DNA from: Haloferacaceae archaeon
Lineage (GTDB): Archaea; Halobacteriota; Halobacteria; Halobacteriales; Haloferacaceae
DNA length: 16,996 bases
Reading direction: 5' to 3'
NCBI GenBank assembly: GCA_018609965.1
Contig: JAHENP010000068.1
Coordinates: 1-16,996 of the forward strand
Under the pieces are notes generated by a model. It was not told the origin of the DNA. It did no database searches and worked only from the letters and a program-made list of their open reading frames with translations. Each line of letters begins with the position of its first letter. Positions within the stretch are counted from its first letter, which is position 1. Positions 1-6,216 of this stretch are shown here, in pieces. A program made the translations under genes and the position numbers.

Positions 1-761
1 CTCCGGTGGGGATGTTGGCTATGCCGTTCCCACGGAGGCAAGTTTCCCGTTGCCGGTACTCCGGTCTGTGCGCTCCTCGTTGGGACTTGCCCTCTCGGGA
101 GAGTGTGGTAGCTCCGACCAGTTGTGGTCGTCCCACTTGAGACGCACGGGCCGTGCCATCGACCCGACTGTGTTTTCGCCAGCCTGTCGTTTGAGGAACG
201 TCCGCGAAGCGTCGAGGTCTGCGTGGCCCTCGTAGCCACACGAACACCGGAACACGTCGCCGTCCCGATCTGTATCATCGCGTTCGCCACACACGGGGCA
301 CTCAGCCGTCGTGTACGCTTCCGACTCGACTTCGACTGTGATACCGTACTCCTCGGCGGTCGTGGCGAGTCGGTCGATGAACGAGCGATACGCCCAGAAT
401 TGGTGCGTTTTCTCGTTCACTCGCGCCGACCAATGCTCCGACAGCACGTCGGTAAGGTTGCCCACGTACACCGTGGCAATGCCCTCGTCGTACAGTCGTT
501 CCATCAGGTCGCGTACGAGCGCGTCCTGTGCGTGGTCGCGTCGCCGTGTCCGTTTGCGGTACAATCGCCGAATCCGGTGACTGCTGTACCGTCCCTCACG
601 AAGTTTCGACTGTAGGCGAGCGATTTCCTCTGTGGTTTCGCGGAAGTCAGCGAACAGGTCACGTCCTTCGTAGAGGTACTGCTGACCGGTTGTAGTGGTA
701 CACGCGACGAGGTTGTTCGCGCCCACGTCCAAGGCAGCCGATTCCTCGGCTAATGGTGAAT

Positions 762-816
762 TCAGAAAACGCGAAGCGTTTTCTACTTCAAGAAAATCTC
801 CGATTTTTCTGTGAAT
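762..816. repeat. Double-hairpin insert C in tnpB
   Basis: Two hairpins lie side by side inside tnpB. The first (764-784) has 9-bp perfect arms around a GAA loop. The second (791-810) has arms of 8 and 9 nt around a TCC loop, with one extra T in the right arm. The spacer is 6 nt. A 6-bp direct repeat, gtgaat, occurs at 756-761 and 811-816, so the added DNA is 55 bp. That is not a multiple of three and shifts the tnpB frame just before the RuvC-I motif. The direct repeat suggests insertion with target duplication; that mechanism is inferred. Confidence 0.75.
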
Positions 817-1086
817 CCTGTCGAGAATCAGGCACGGTGACAGGCTGAATGGCCCTGAACGTGTCGTCCACCTCGTCGTAGTACAGTCCCAACCGGCCTT
901 GTTCGCCCTCCCATTTCGGGTCGCCAGTGACTTCGAGGCGCAGTCGGTCGTGGTAGCCAAGTCCGTACTCTTCTTTGAGGTCTTGACCCACAGGAATTTC
1001 GAGCCGACTCCGCTCGCCAATTTCGAGGGTATACTGGTCGTTGCGGATGTACGTCAGCAGTTCTCGACCATCTTCCTCGTTGTCGA

Positions 1087-1131
1087 GGCGAATCTACGAT
1101 TCGCCGACCATTGGAAATCTCCGATTTCCAA
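1087..1131. repeat. Double-hairpin insert B in tnpB
   Basis: Two perfect hairpins lie here: 1087-1105 (8-bp arms, TAC loop on the plus strand) and 1111-1131 (9-bp arms, TCC loop), separated by 5 nt. The insert keeps the reading frame, so its length is a multiple of three, with 45 bp for the hairpin core. It still kills tnpB because the first hairpin puts a TAG (minus strand, 1094-1096) in frame. I could not find a convincing direct repeat at its borders, so the exact ends are uncertain. Confidence 0.7.
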
Positions 1132-1315
1132 GACCCCAGTAGCCGGGCGGGACGGTGCCCTCGCCGTCCTCGCGGGCAGCGAAGAACGACCGCCACGCTT
1201 CGCTGTTCTTGCGAATGACTTGTTGGGCGGTGGCGGAGCCGAGGACGCCGACGTACTGCTTGCGGTAGTCGGCGGGATCCCATACTGACTCGCCGTCGAA
1301 GAAGTTCTGGCGACG

Positions 1316-1370
1316 CTGACGAGACCGAAGGTCTCGTTCGCACACAAAATCGCGCAGCGATTTTGGGACG
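1316..1370. repeat. Double-hairpin insert A in tnpB
   Basis: Two perfect hairpins lie here: 1319-1337 (8-bp arms, GAA loop) and 1346-1364 (8-bp arms, GCA loop), separated by 8 nt. The 4-bp direct repeat gacg occurs at 1312-1315 and 1367-1370, giving 55 added bp, the same size as insert C. It interrupts tnpB after about codon 38, between the residues NYER and RQNFF that are contiguous in related proteins as I remember them, and shifts the frame. Confidence 0.75.
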
Positions 1371-1481
1371 TTCGTAGTTCAGTTCGTTCCACAGGCTGGC
1401 GGAGGCGTCCAACAACTCGCGGAGCAGTTCCTCACCGTCTGCTGTGAGCGGTCTGACCGCGAACGTGTTGGTCCGCCTCAC

Positions 1482-1525
1482 GACAACAGACTCTTACCAC
1501 TTCGTGACTAAAGGTCTTTTGGACT
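1482..1525. promoter_or_regulatory. Divergent promoter between tnpB and the small gene
   Basis: Only 44 bases separate the divergent starts of tnpB and the small gene. On the minus strand an AT-rich ctttagt lies about 27 nt upstream of the tnpB ATG, where a haloarchaeal TATA box for a leaderless transcript would sit. The plus-strand equivalent near 1493-1500 is weaker. Close spacing implies shared regulation, but no operator repeat is obvious. Confidence 0.35.
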
Positions 1526-1672
1526 ATGCGACCCAACATCGACATCAGTCACACGCTGGCTGGTCGGGTGAAAGATTACAAAGAGGCTGCCGACGTGAAC
1601 AGTCTGAGCGAGGCGTACCGAGAAGTGATTAAGGCAGGGTTAGAGGCGGTGGAACATCCAGACGAGTCGTAG
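1526..1672 (+). CDS. Small protein divergent from tnpB, possibly RHH-like
   Basis: A 48-codon gene starts with ATG at 1526 and ends with TAG at 1670-1672. It begins MRPNIDISHTLAGRVKDYK and continues with a predicted helix, SLSEAYREVIKAGLEAVE. A short N-terminal strand (NIDIS) followed by two helices is the layout of ribbon-helix-helix DNA-binding proteins, and the SLSEAYREVIKAGL stretch resembles the helix pair of such folds. I remember small proteins of this kind beside haloarchaeal tnpB genes but cannot confirm it here. Its divergent placement 44 bases from tnpB suggests an accessory regulator carried by the element. It could equally be a host gene next to an insertion. Existence is fairly likely; function is inference. 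Confidence 0.6.
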   Translation: MRPNIDISHTLAGRVKDYKEAADVNSLSEAYREVIKAGLEAVEHPDES

Positions 1673-1708
1673 TGTGGGTAGAGGGACTGCGCTGTACTGT
1701 CACTTATA

Positions 1709-1735
1709 CCCACCCCTGAAGGGGTGGGCTTCCGC
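1709..1735 (-). repeat. IS200/IS605-end-like hairpin, copy 1
   Basis: A hairpin with 8-bp perfect arms (cccacccc / ggggtggg) and a 4-nt loop occupies 1709-1728, followed by seven more bases that also match the second copy at 6135-6161 in reverse complement. All 27 bases are identical between the two. Pointed GC-rich hairpins of this kind mark ends of haloarchaeal IS200/IS605 elements and their non-coding derivatives (PATE/MITE-like). Here it sits just beyond the small gene that diverges from tnpB, so it may mark the upstream edge of the element or a separate remnant. Confidence 0.55.
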
Positions 1736-1745
1736 TCGATACGTG

Positions 1746-2024
1746 TCATCCGTCCGACCCGTCCCACTCGGCCGTTCGTCGTCGTCTGAGCCGGTCGTTT
1801 GCGTTCTTGATCCACTCCTCACGGGCCGCCTCGGAGGCGTCGTCGAACGCGACTCCTTTTGTCGTCGAAGTCGATCGGCGGCTGAGATGGACCTCCTCGC
1901 CGCTCGTCTCCCACTCGACCGTATCGCCCGGTTCGATTCCCAGTTTCTCGCGAACTGGTTTCGGGATAGTCGTCTGCCCCTTCTGTGAGACACGGGTTGT
2001 GGTAGTGTCGTCTGTGTCGCTCAC
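1746..2024 (-). CDS. AbrB/SpoVT-family DNA-binding protein
   Basis: This 92-residue protein has a swapped-hairpin AbrB DNA-binding domain: RVSQKGQTTIPKPVREKLGI followed by EPGDTVEW, residues about 11-38, matches the family core closely. The C-terminal half is a charged helix rich in Arg and Glu. The GTG at 2024 is chosen because it begins just before the domain (VSDTDDTTTT); the frame stays open upstream only as a shadow of the next gene. AbrB proteins act as transcription regulators or as antitoxins for VapC/PIN or MazF-like toxins. No toxin gene is adjacent: downstream lies the IS-end-like hairpin and upstream the radical SAM gene, 139 bases away. The gene is best read as an orphan regulator or an antitoxin whose partner was lost. 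Confidence 0.85.
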   Translation of the reverse strand: MSDTDDTTTTRVSQKGQTTIPKPVREKLGIEPGDTVEWETSGEEVHLSRRSTSTTKGVAFDDASEAAREEWIKNANDRLRRRRTAEWDGSDG

Positions 2025-2163
2025 GGTGGGGTTGTACTCGTCGTTGTAACAAAATGTTGCGCTGGTCCGCAGACAGCGACACCAGTTCCCGAGACGCTTC
2101 ACGGCGGGACACGCGACAACGGGACAGCCGAGACCTGCAGCGAACGGAGTTGAGGCTCGTCGC

Positions 2164-3372
2164 TCAGTCCGCGGCCCCGCCGGTGTCGACCACGGCGGGC
2201 GCGGTCCGTTCCCGTTCTGTGAGATAACACTGCGGGTCGGGCGCGAACAGGTCGCCCTCGACGCCGAGTGCACGGAGTCGCGACCCGCCACGACAGATGT
2301 CCCGGTAACCGCAGTCGGCACAGTTCCCGGTGAGGTTGTCCGGGCGGTCACGCAGTGCCGACAGCAGCGGGTTCGACTCGTCGGTCCAGATCGCGCCGAA
2401 CGGGCGGTCGCGGACGTTCCCCAGCGAGTACCCCTGCCAGAACTGGGTGGGGTGGACGTTCCCCTGGTAGTCCACGTCCGCGACCCGCTCACCGGCCGGA
2501 TCGCCGCCGTTCACCTCCAGGTACCGGCGGACGCGCTCGGCCCGGTCGGGGCCGTACTCCCGGCGGGCGTACTCCACGAGAAACGCCGCGTCGGCGTAGT
2601 TGCCGACCAACAACGTCTCGATCGCCTCGCCGCGTTCGTGGTAGGCGGTCGTCAGCTCACAGATCCGTTCGACCGCCGCGCGTCGCCGCTCGGGTGTCAC
2701 GTCCGCGTCCGGCACCCCGCGACCGCCGTAGTCGAGGTGGTAGAAACAGAACCGATCCACCCCCACGTCGGTGAGGAGGTCGACGACACCCTCGACATCT
2801 GGCGCGGTCGCGTCGGTGATCGTGTACCGGAGGCCGGTCTTCAGGCCGGCGTCGAGACACGCCTCCATCCCACGAACGGCCGCGTCGAAGGCGCCCTCGC
2901 GGCCGCGGAACGCGTCGTTCGTCTCGCGGCGACCGTCGACGGAGACACCGGCGTACGACAGCCCGGCCGTCTGGAGCCGGCGGACGCGGTCAGGGGTCAA
3001 CAGGGTCCCGTTCGTCGACAGCACCGCCCGGAGTCCGGCGTCGGTCGCGTAGTCGACCAACTCCGTCAGATCCTGTCGGAGCAACGGCTCCCCACCCGAA
3101 AAGAGGACGACCGGAACACCGAAATCGGCGAGATCGTCGAGCAATCCCTTCGCTTCCGCAGTCGACAGCTCCCCGGGTGCGCGTTCGAACTCGGCGGCGG
3201 CGTAGCAGTGTTCACACGCGAGATTGCACTGTTTGGTCGCGTTCCAGACGACCACCGGTCGGTGTTGTTTGCGACGGCGAATCTGATCGCGGTCGCTCTC
3301 GGCGGCCGCGTCGTACCGCAGTCCGTCCCCCGCGGCGTCCAGTTCGTGGAGGAGTTTGCTGATCGAGATCAC
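2164..3372 (-). CDS. Radical SAM/SPASM domain protein
   Basis: This 402-residue enzyme has the radical SAM cluster motif CNLACEHC (Cys 49, 53, 56) and the SAM-binding GGEP at 93-96. Its C-terminal SPASM-type region has cysteines at about 351, 354, 360 and 372 (CxxC-x5-C-x11-C) for an auxiliary iron-sulfur cluster. It starts with GTG at 3372, overlapping the stop of the upstream partner gene by four bases (GTGA), so the two are probably translationally coupled. Haloarchaeal proteins of this type are close to the AhbC/AhbD and NirJ enzymes of alternative haem synthesis and to peptide-modifying SPASM enzymes. The neighbour belongs to a family described as a radical-SAM-partnered candidate modified peptide, which favours peptide or cofactor modification, but the sequence alone does not decide. 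The enzyme class is sure; the substrate is unknown. Confidence 0.9.
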   Translation of the reverse strand: MISISKLLHELDAAGDGLRYDAAAESDRDQIRRRKQHRPVVVWNATKQCNLACEHCYAAAEFERAPGELSTAEAKGLLDDLADFGVPVVLFSGGEPLLRQDLTELVDYATDAGLRAVLSTNGTLLTPDRVRRLQTAGLSYAGVSVDGRRETNDAFRGREGAFDAAVRGMEACLDAGLKTGLRYTITDATAPDVEGVVDLLTDVGVDRFCFYHLDYGGRGVPDADVTPERRRAAVERICELTTAYHERGEAIETLLVGNYADAAFLVEYARREYGPDRAERVRRYLEVNGGDPAGERVADVDYQGNVHPTQFWQGYSLGNVRDRPFGAIWTDESNPLLSALRDRPDNLTGNCADCGYRDICRGGSRLRALGVEGDLFAPDPQCYLTERERTAPAVVDTGGAAD

Positions 3373-3683
3373 GGGTCGTCACCCCCGGCGGTCGTCGGCC
3401 CGGCTCTGTGCTCGTCGTCACGGTCGTCTGTGGCGTCTGTGTCGTGTTCGGCGCCGAGCCGTCGTCGGGTGAACCGCCGGGTCTCGTCGGCGGGACACAG
3501 CCAGATCGTCGCCGCGGCGTGGCCGAACAACGCCGTCGCCTGCTCGTGAGCGAGCGCGGCGCTGGGTGCGGAGACGCTGCCGGCGTGTGTCAGGTCGTCG
3601 CCCGGCGCGTCGCGGAGAAACACCGCCCACTCGCGACTCTCGTCGGCACGCGGCGCGTCGACACGGTGCCAGTCGTCAGTCAT
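3369..3683 (-). CDS. Htur_1727-type small partner of radical SAM enzyme
   Basis: This 104-residue protein sits directly upstream of the radical SAM gene and overlaps it by four bases. Its core, WAVFLRDAPGDDLTHAGSV, then SAPSAALAHEQATALF, then IWLCPADETRRF (residues about 19-72), matches what I remember of the haloarchaeal family named Htur_1727, annotated as an rSAM-partnered candidate RiPP. The core also resembles the fold of PaaB, the small subunit of phenylacetyl-CoA oxygenase (VFVR...H.GSV...A). A single Cys lies in WLCPADE. The C-terminal 30 residues are polar and disordered, ending GGDDP. The ATG at 3683 gives the normal family N-terminus; a GTG at 3716 in the same frame would add 11 residues. 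Whether it is a substrate, a chaperone or a subunit is not known to me. Confidence 0.75.
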   Translation of the reverse strand: MTDDWHRVDAPRADESREWAVFLRDAPGDDLTHAGSVSAPSAALAHEQATALFGHAAATIWLCPADETRRFTRRRLGAEHDTDATDDRDDEHRAGPTTAGGDDP

Positions 3684-3778
3684 CGGGTGGACGGTGACGC
3701 CGTCGCGGTGAACCACCCGGCGGGATTCTCACGCGGTTGGAACCTCGACGGGTGTTCGCGAGGGGGCCGCAGCCAGCG

Positions 3779-5416
3779 TTACAACGGCAACGGGACGGAC
3801 GCGGGGAGGATGCGGTCCGTCTCGGCGTCCGTCCGGACGGCGTCGGCGGTCTGTGAGCCGGACAACAACGTCATCGGGACGCCGATCCCGGGCGTGGTGT
3901 AGCCGCCGGTGAAGTAGAGTCCGGGTGCGCCGCCGCGGTGGCCGGGCCGGAGCGGCCCGGTCTGGTCGAGGGTGTGTGCGAGTCCAAGCGCGCTCCCGCC
4001 GGGGGCGCCCAGTCGGTCACTGAACTCCTGGACACAGGCGTCCTCCTCGACGACGATCCGGTCGCGGAGATCGACACCGGTGTAGTCGGCCAGATCCGCG
4101 AGCACCGTCTCGCGGTAGCGGTCCCGCGCCGCGGGACCGTCGTCGAGTCCGGGCGCGACGGGGACGAGCACGACCACCGCCTCGTGGTCGTCCGGGGCGA
4201 CAGTGTCGTCCGTTCGCGAGGGAACAGAGACGTAGTACGCCGGGTCGTCTGGCCAGGCCGGCTCGTCGAAGATCGCCTCGAAGTGGGTGTCCCAGTCCGT
4301 CGGGAGGACGAGCGTGTGGTGTTCCAACGGCTCGACGCTCCCCTCGACACCGAGATACAGCATATACGCCGACGGCGCCAGCGTCGACCGCTCCCAGTAG
4401 TCGTCGTCGTGGCGGCGCAACCCAGAGGGGAGCAGTTCCTGCTCCGCGACGGCGGGGTTCAGGTTCGAGACGACCGTGTCTGCGGTCACCGTCCCGTCGT
4501 CGGTCGTCACGTCGAACCGCGTGCCGAACGGGGAGCTGTCCGAGCCGGCGGTGCCGTTGTCGCCGGCGCCTGCTCCACCGCCGGTGCTCGTCCCGGCGCT
4601 GGCGTGGTCGATTCCGGTGACGGGCGTGTCGGTGCGGAACTCGACGCCCAATTCCGTCCCGAGGTCGCGGAGTGCCTCCACGACAGCGTACAGCCCACCC
4701 TCGGGGTAGTAGACACCCAGATTCAGGTCCGCGTGGCTCAGCATCGAGTACAACGCCGGCGTGTTGTACGGCGACCCACCGAGGAACACGAGCGTGTACT
4801 CCAACAGCTGGCGGAGCTTCCGGTGTTCGACGTACTCCTTGACGTAGCCGTCCATCGACTGGAGCATCGGGAGCGCGCGCCCGCTCTTGACCACGTCCCA
4901 GTCGACGAAGTCCCGTAGCCGCGACCGGTCCGTGTAGACGAACCGCCCCAGCCCGAGTTCGTACGCCTCCGCCGCGTCGTCGAGGTAATCGTCGAGCGCG
5001 TCGCCGGCGCCGTCCTCGTAGGAGTCGAACACGTCACGAACCTGACGCAGGTCGTCGGTCACGTCCACCCGGTCGCCGTCCTTCCAGAACACGCGGTAGT
5101 GGGGGTCGAGCCGGGTGAGGTCGTAGTAGTCGCTCGGCTCCCGGTCGAACTGGGCGAAGAACCGTTCGAACGTGCCGGGCATCAGATACCAGGAGGGGCC
5201 GGTGTCGAACCGGAACCCGTCGCGTTCGATCAGGTTCGCCGCGCCGCCGAGTCGACCCTGTTGTTCCAACACTGTCACGTCCGCGCCGTCGGCCGCGAGT
5301 GACGCCGCCGCCGCCAACCCACCGATTCCGCCGCCAACGACGACGGCCTCCGTGCCGCGAACCGCCGCCGACGGGGTGCGGGGCGACACGTCACTCGCGT
5401 CTTCTTCGGTTGCCAT
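3779..5416 (-). CDS. crtI: Phytoene desaturase-type FAD oxidoreductase (CrtI family)
   Basis: This 545-residue protein has an N-terminal dinucleotide-binding loop, VVVGGGIGGLAAAASL (about 25-40), ending in the FAD-ribose-binding LEQ. The substrate-side motif GPSWYLMPGTFERFF follows, then a conserved GGSPYNTPALYS segment, and a C-terminal FAD-binding motif GLYFTGGYTTPGIGVPM. This is the carotenoid desaturase/isomerase layout. In haloarchaea such enzymes desaturate phytoene toward lycopene or act later in bacterioruberin synthesis, so CrtI versus CrtD-like 3,4-desaturase is not settled. A low-complexity Gly/Ala/Ser insert (about 295-310) is unusual. The ATG at 5416 is preferred over an in-frame TTG at 5446. 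No other carotenoid gene is adjacent. Confidence 0.85.
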   Translation of the reverse strand: MATEEDASDVSPRTPSAAVRGTEAVVVGGGIGGLAAAASLAADGADVTVLEQQGRLGGAANLIERDGFRFDTGPSWYLMPGTFERFFAQFDREPSDYYDLTRLDPHYRVFWKDGDRVDVTDDLRQVRDVFDSYEDGAGDALDDYLDDAAEAYELGLGRFVYTDRSRLRDFVDWDVVKSGRALPMLQSMDGYVKEYVEHRKLRQLLEYTLVFLGGSPYNTPALYSMLSHADLNLGVYYPEGGLYAVVEALRDLGTELGVEFRTDTPVTGIDHASAGTSTGGGAGAGDNGTAGSDSSPFGTRFDVTTDDGTVTADTVVSNLNPAVAEQELLPSGLRRHDDDYWERSTLAPSAYMLYLGVEGSVEPLEHHTLVLPTDWDTHFEAIFDEPAWPDDPAYYVSVPSRTDDTVAPDDHEAVVVLVPVAPGLDDGPAARDRYRETVLADLADYTGVDLRDRIVVEEDACVQEFSDRLGAPGGSALGLAHTLDQTGPLRPGHRGGAPGLYFTGGYTTPGIGVPMTLLSGSQTADAVRTDAETDRILPASVPLPL

Positions 5417-5530
5417 ACTCGTCTGTACGGGCTGGGTCACCACCAACCGGGGGCCGATTCTCGTGTGGCTGGAACGGAGAGGTCAGGAGAGACCCCGGAG
5501 TCTGGTGACAGGCGGTTCACGGAACAGGGT

Positions 5531-5602
5531 GACTCACGGAGCGAACAGAGAGACTCACGGAGCGAGCAGAGAGACTCACGGAGCGAACAGGGAGACTCAC
5601 GG
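5531..5602. repeat. 21-bp tandem repeat upstream of crtI
   Basis: Three near-identical 21-bp units (5531-5551, 5552-5572, 5573-5593) and the first nine bases of a fourth lie in the 244-base gap between crtI and the next regulator. Each unit begins gactcacggagcga. Single-base differences distinguish the copies. The repeat is purine-rich and has no hairpin. It lies 115-190 bases upstream of the crtI start and downstream of the 3' end of the regulator gene, so it could be an upstream regulatory array or simply slippage-prone spacer. The plus-strand peptide it would encode has no sign of being real. Confidence 0.85.
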
Positions 5603-5660
5603 GACGAGAGAGCGGCAACTCGGCGGTCGTCAGAGAAAGCCAGAACGGGGCGCCGGTCGG

Positions 5661-6005
5661 TCAGTCGGAAGCGCTTGGCGCGGGGGTCGCGTGGCCGTCG
5701 GCGCTCGCGTCACCGTCGAACGCCAACTCCAGTTCACCGCCGCCGGCGCCGACGGACAGCTCGTCGGTCGCGCGGACGAACCGGAACACGCGGTTGCCGT
5801 CCTCACGGATCACGATCTTCCGTTCGGCGAGGTCGGCGTCCGTCAGCCTGTCGAGCGCGCGGTAGACGGTCGACAACGGGATGTTCGTCTCCTCGGCCAC
5901 GTCCTGTGCCGACAGCGGCGTGTCGAGTCGTGCGAAGACGCGACGAGTCGACTCGTCGCCCAACACGTCGAACACCGTCTGCGCGGCGGGCGCAGTGCGC
6001 GTCAT
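5661..6005 (-). CDS. Winged-helix (HTH) transcription regulator
   Basis: This 114-residue protein is built around an ArsR-like winged helix: FDVLGDESTRRVFARLD, the recognition region SAQDVAEETNIPLSTVYRALDRL (about 31-53), and a wing with KIVIREDGNRVFRFV. It is related to the plus-strand regulator at 7012-7404, which shares the helix-turn-helix layout (TxxELSDETEIPSSTMYRKLDLL). The C-terminal 35 residues are acidic and low in complexity. ATG at 6005. It is transcribed toward crtI, 244 bases away, so it may or may not affect it. The domain call is strong; the target is unknown. Confidence 0.85.
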   Translation of the reverse strand: MTRTAPAAQTVFDVLGDESTRRVFARLDTPLSAQDVAEETNIPLSTVYRALDRLTDADLAERKIVIREDGNRVFRFVRATDELSVGAGGGELELAFDGDASADGHATPAPSASD

Positions 6006-6134
6006 GCAACCTATCGTTGTCCCCCCACCACCAGGTAGCTGATCCCACGTTACCGAGGGGTTTCAAGTGGGTGAGAATCCCAGCAGTCGGCGTCGCTCCC
6101 CCCGACTCCGTGTGGTGTGTCACAGCGGAGCAAG

Positions 6135-6161
6135 GCGGAAGCCCACCCCTTCAGGGGTGGG
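6135..6161 (+). repeat. IS200/IS605-end-like hairpin, copy 2
   Basis: These 27 bases are identical, in reverse complement, to 1709-1735, and include the same 8-bp-arm hairpin (6142-6161) with loop TTCA. It lies in the 211-base gap between two divergent regulators. No tnpB or tnpA is next to it, so it is probably a remnant or a small non-coding derivative of an IS200/IS605-type element. The remaining sequence of this gap shows no other clear signal. Confidence 0.6.
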
Positions 6162-6216
6162 GAGCTGACCGAGACTTGTCGGCCGCCGCTGGCGACCGAG
6201 CCACGACGGTGACATT

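Larger units (their letters stand above)
19..1481 (-). pseudogene. tnpB: IS1341-type TnpB, disrupted by three hairpin inserts
   Basis: This is a TnpB-family RNA-guided endonuclease gene of the IS200/IS605 superfamily, with no tnpA beside it. Reading the minus strand from the ATG at 1481, the N-terminal part runs about 38 residues, then shifts frame near 1370-1316. It continues to an in-frame TAG at 1094-1096, resumes in the same frame, and shifts again near 816-762 into the long C-terminal part that ends at 19. That part carries the RuvC-I motif [11 protein letters not shown], the four-cysteine zinc finger (CPVCG, then CSCG) and the last RuvC aspartate in HADLDAS. Removing the three inserts restores one reading frame of about 435 codons, a normal length for the haloarchaeal family, and I saw no other lesion. 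The protein is therefore almost certainly not made full length. The guide-RNA region expected at the 3' end would run off the left edge of the window. Confidence 0.9.

Noticed and set aside
828..1481. A separate 217-codon gene starting [11 protein letters not shown]
   Set aside because: Only its first 38 residues are TnpB. The remainder is out-of-frame translation past insert A.
1746..2024. Complete toxin-antitoxin module
   Set aside because: Only the AbrB-type half is present; no PIN, MazF-like or other toxin gene is next to it.
2452..3549. 365-codon plus-strand frame
   Set aside because: It lies entirely opposite the radical SAM gene and its partner, and no domain is visible.
3684..3778. 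Possible extra gene or promoter upstream of the Htur_1727-like gene
   Set aside because: The 95 bases hold no convincing TATA box or open frame beyond an 11-codon in-frame extension from a GTG at 3716.
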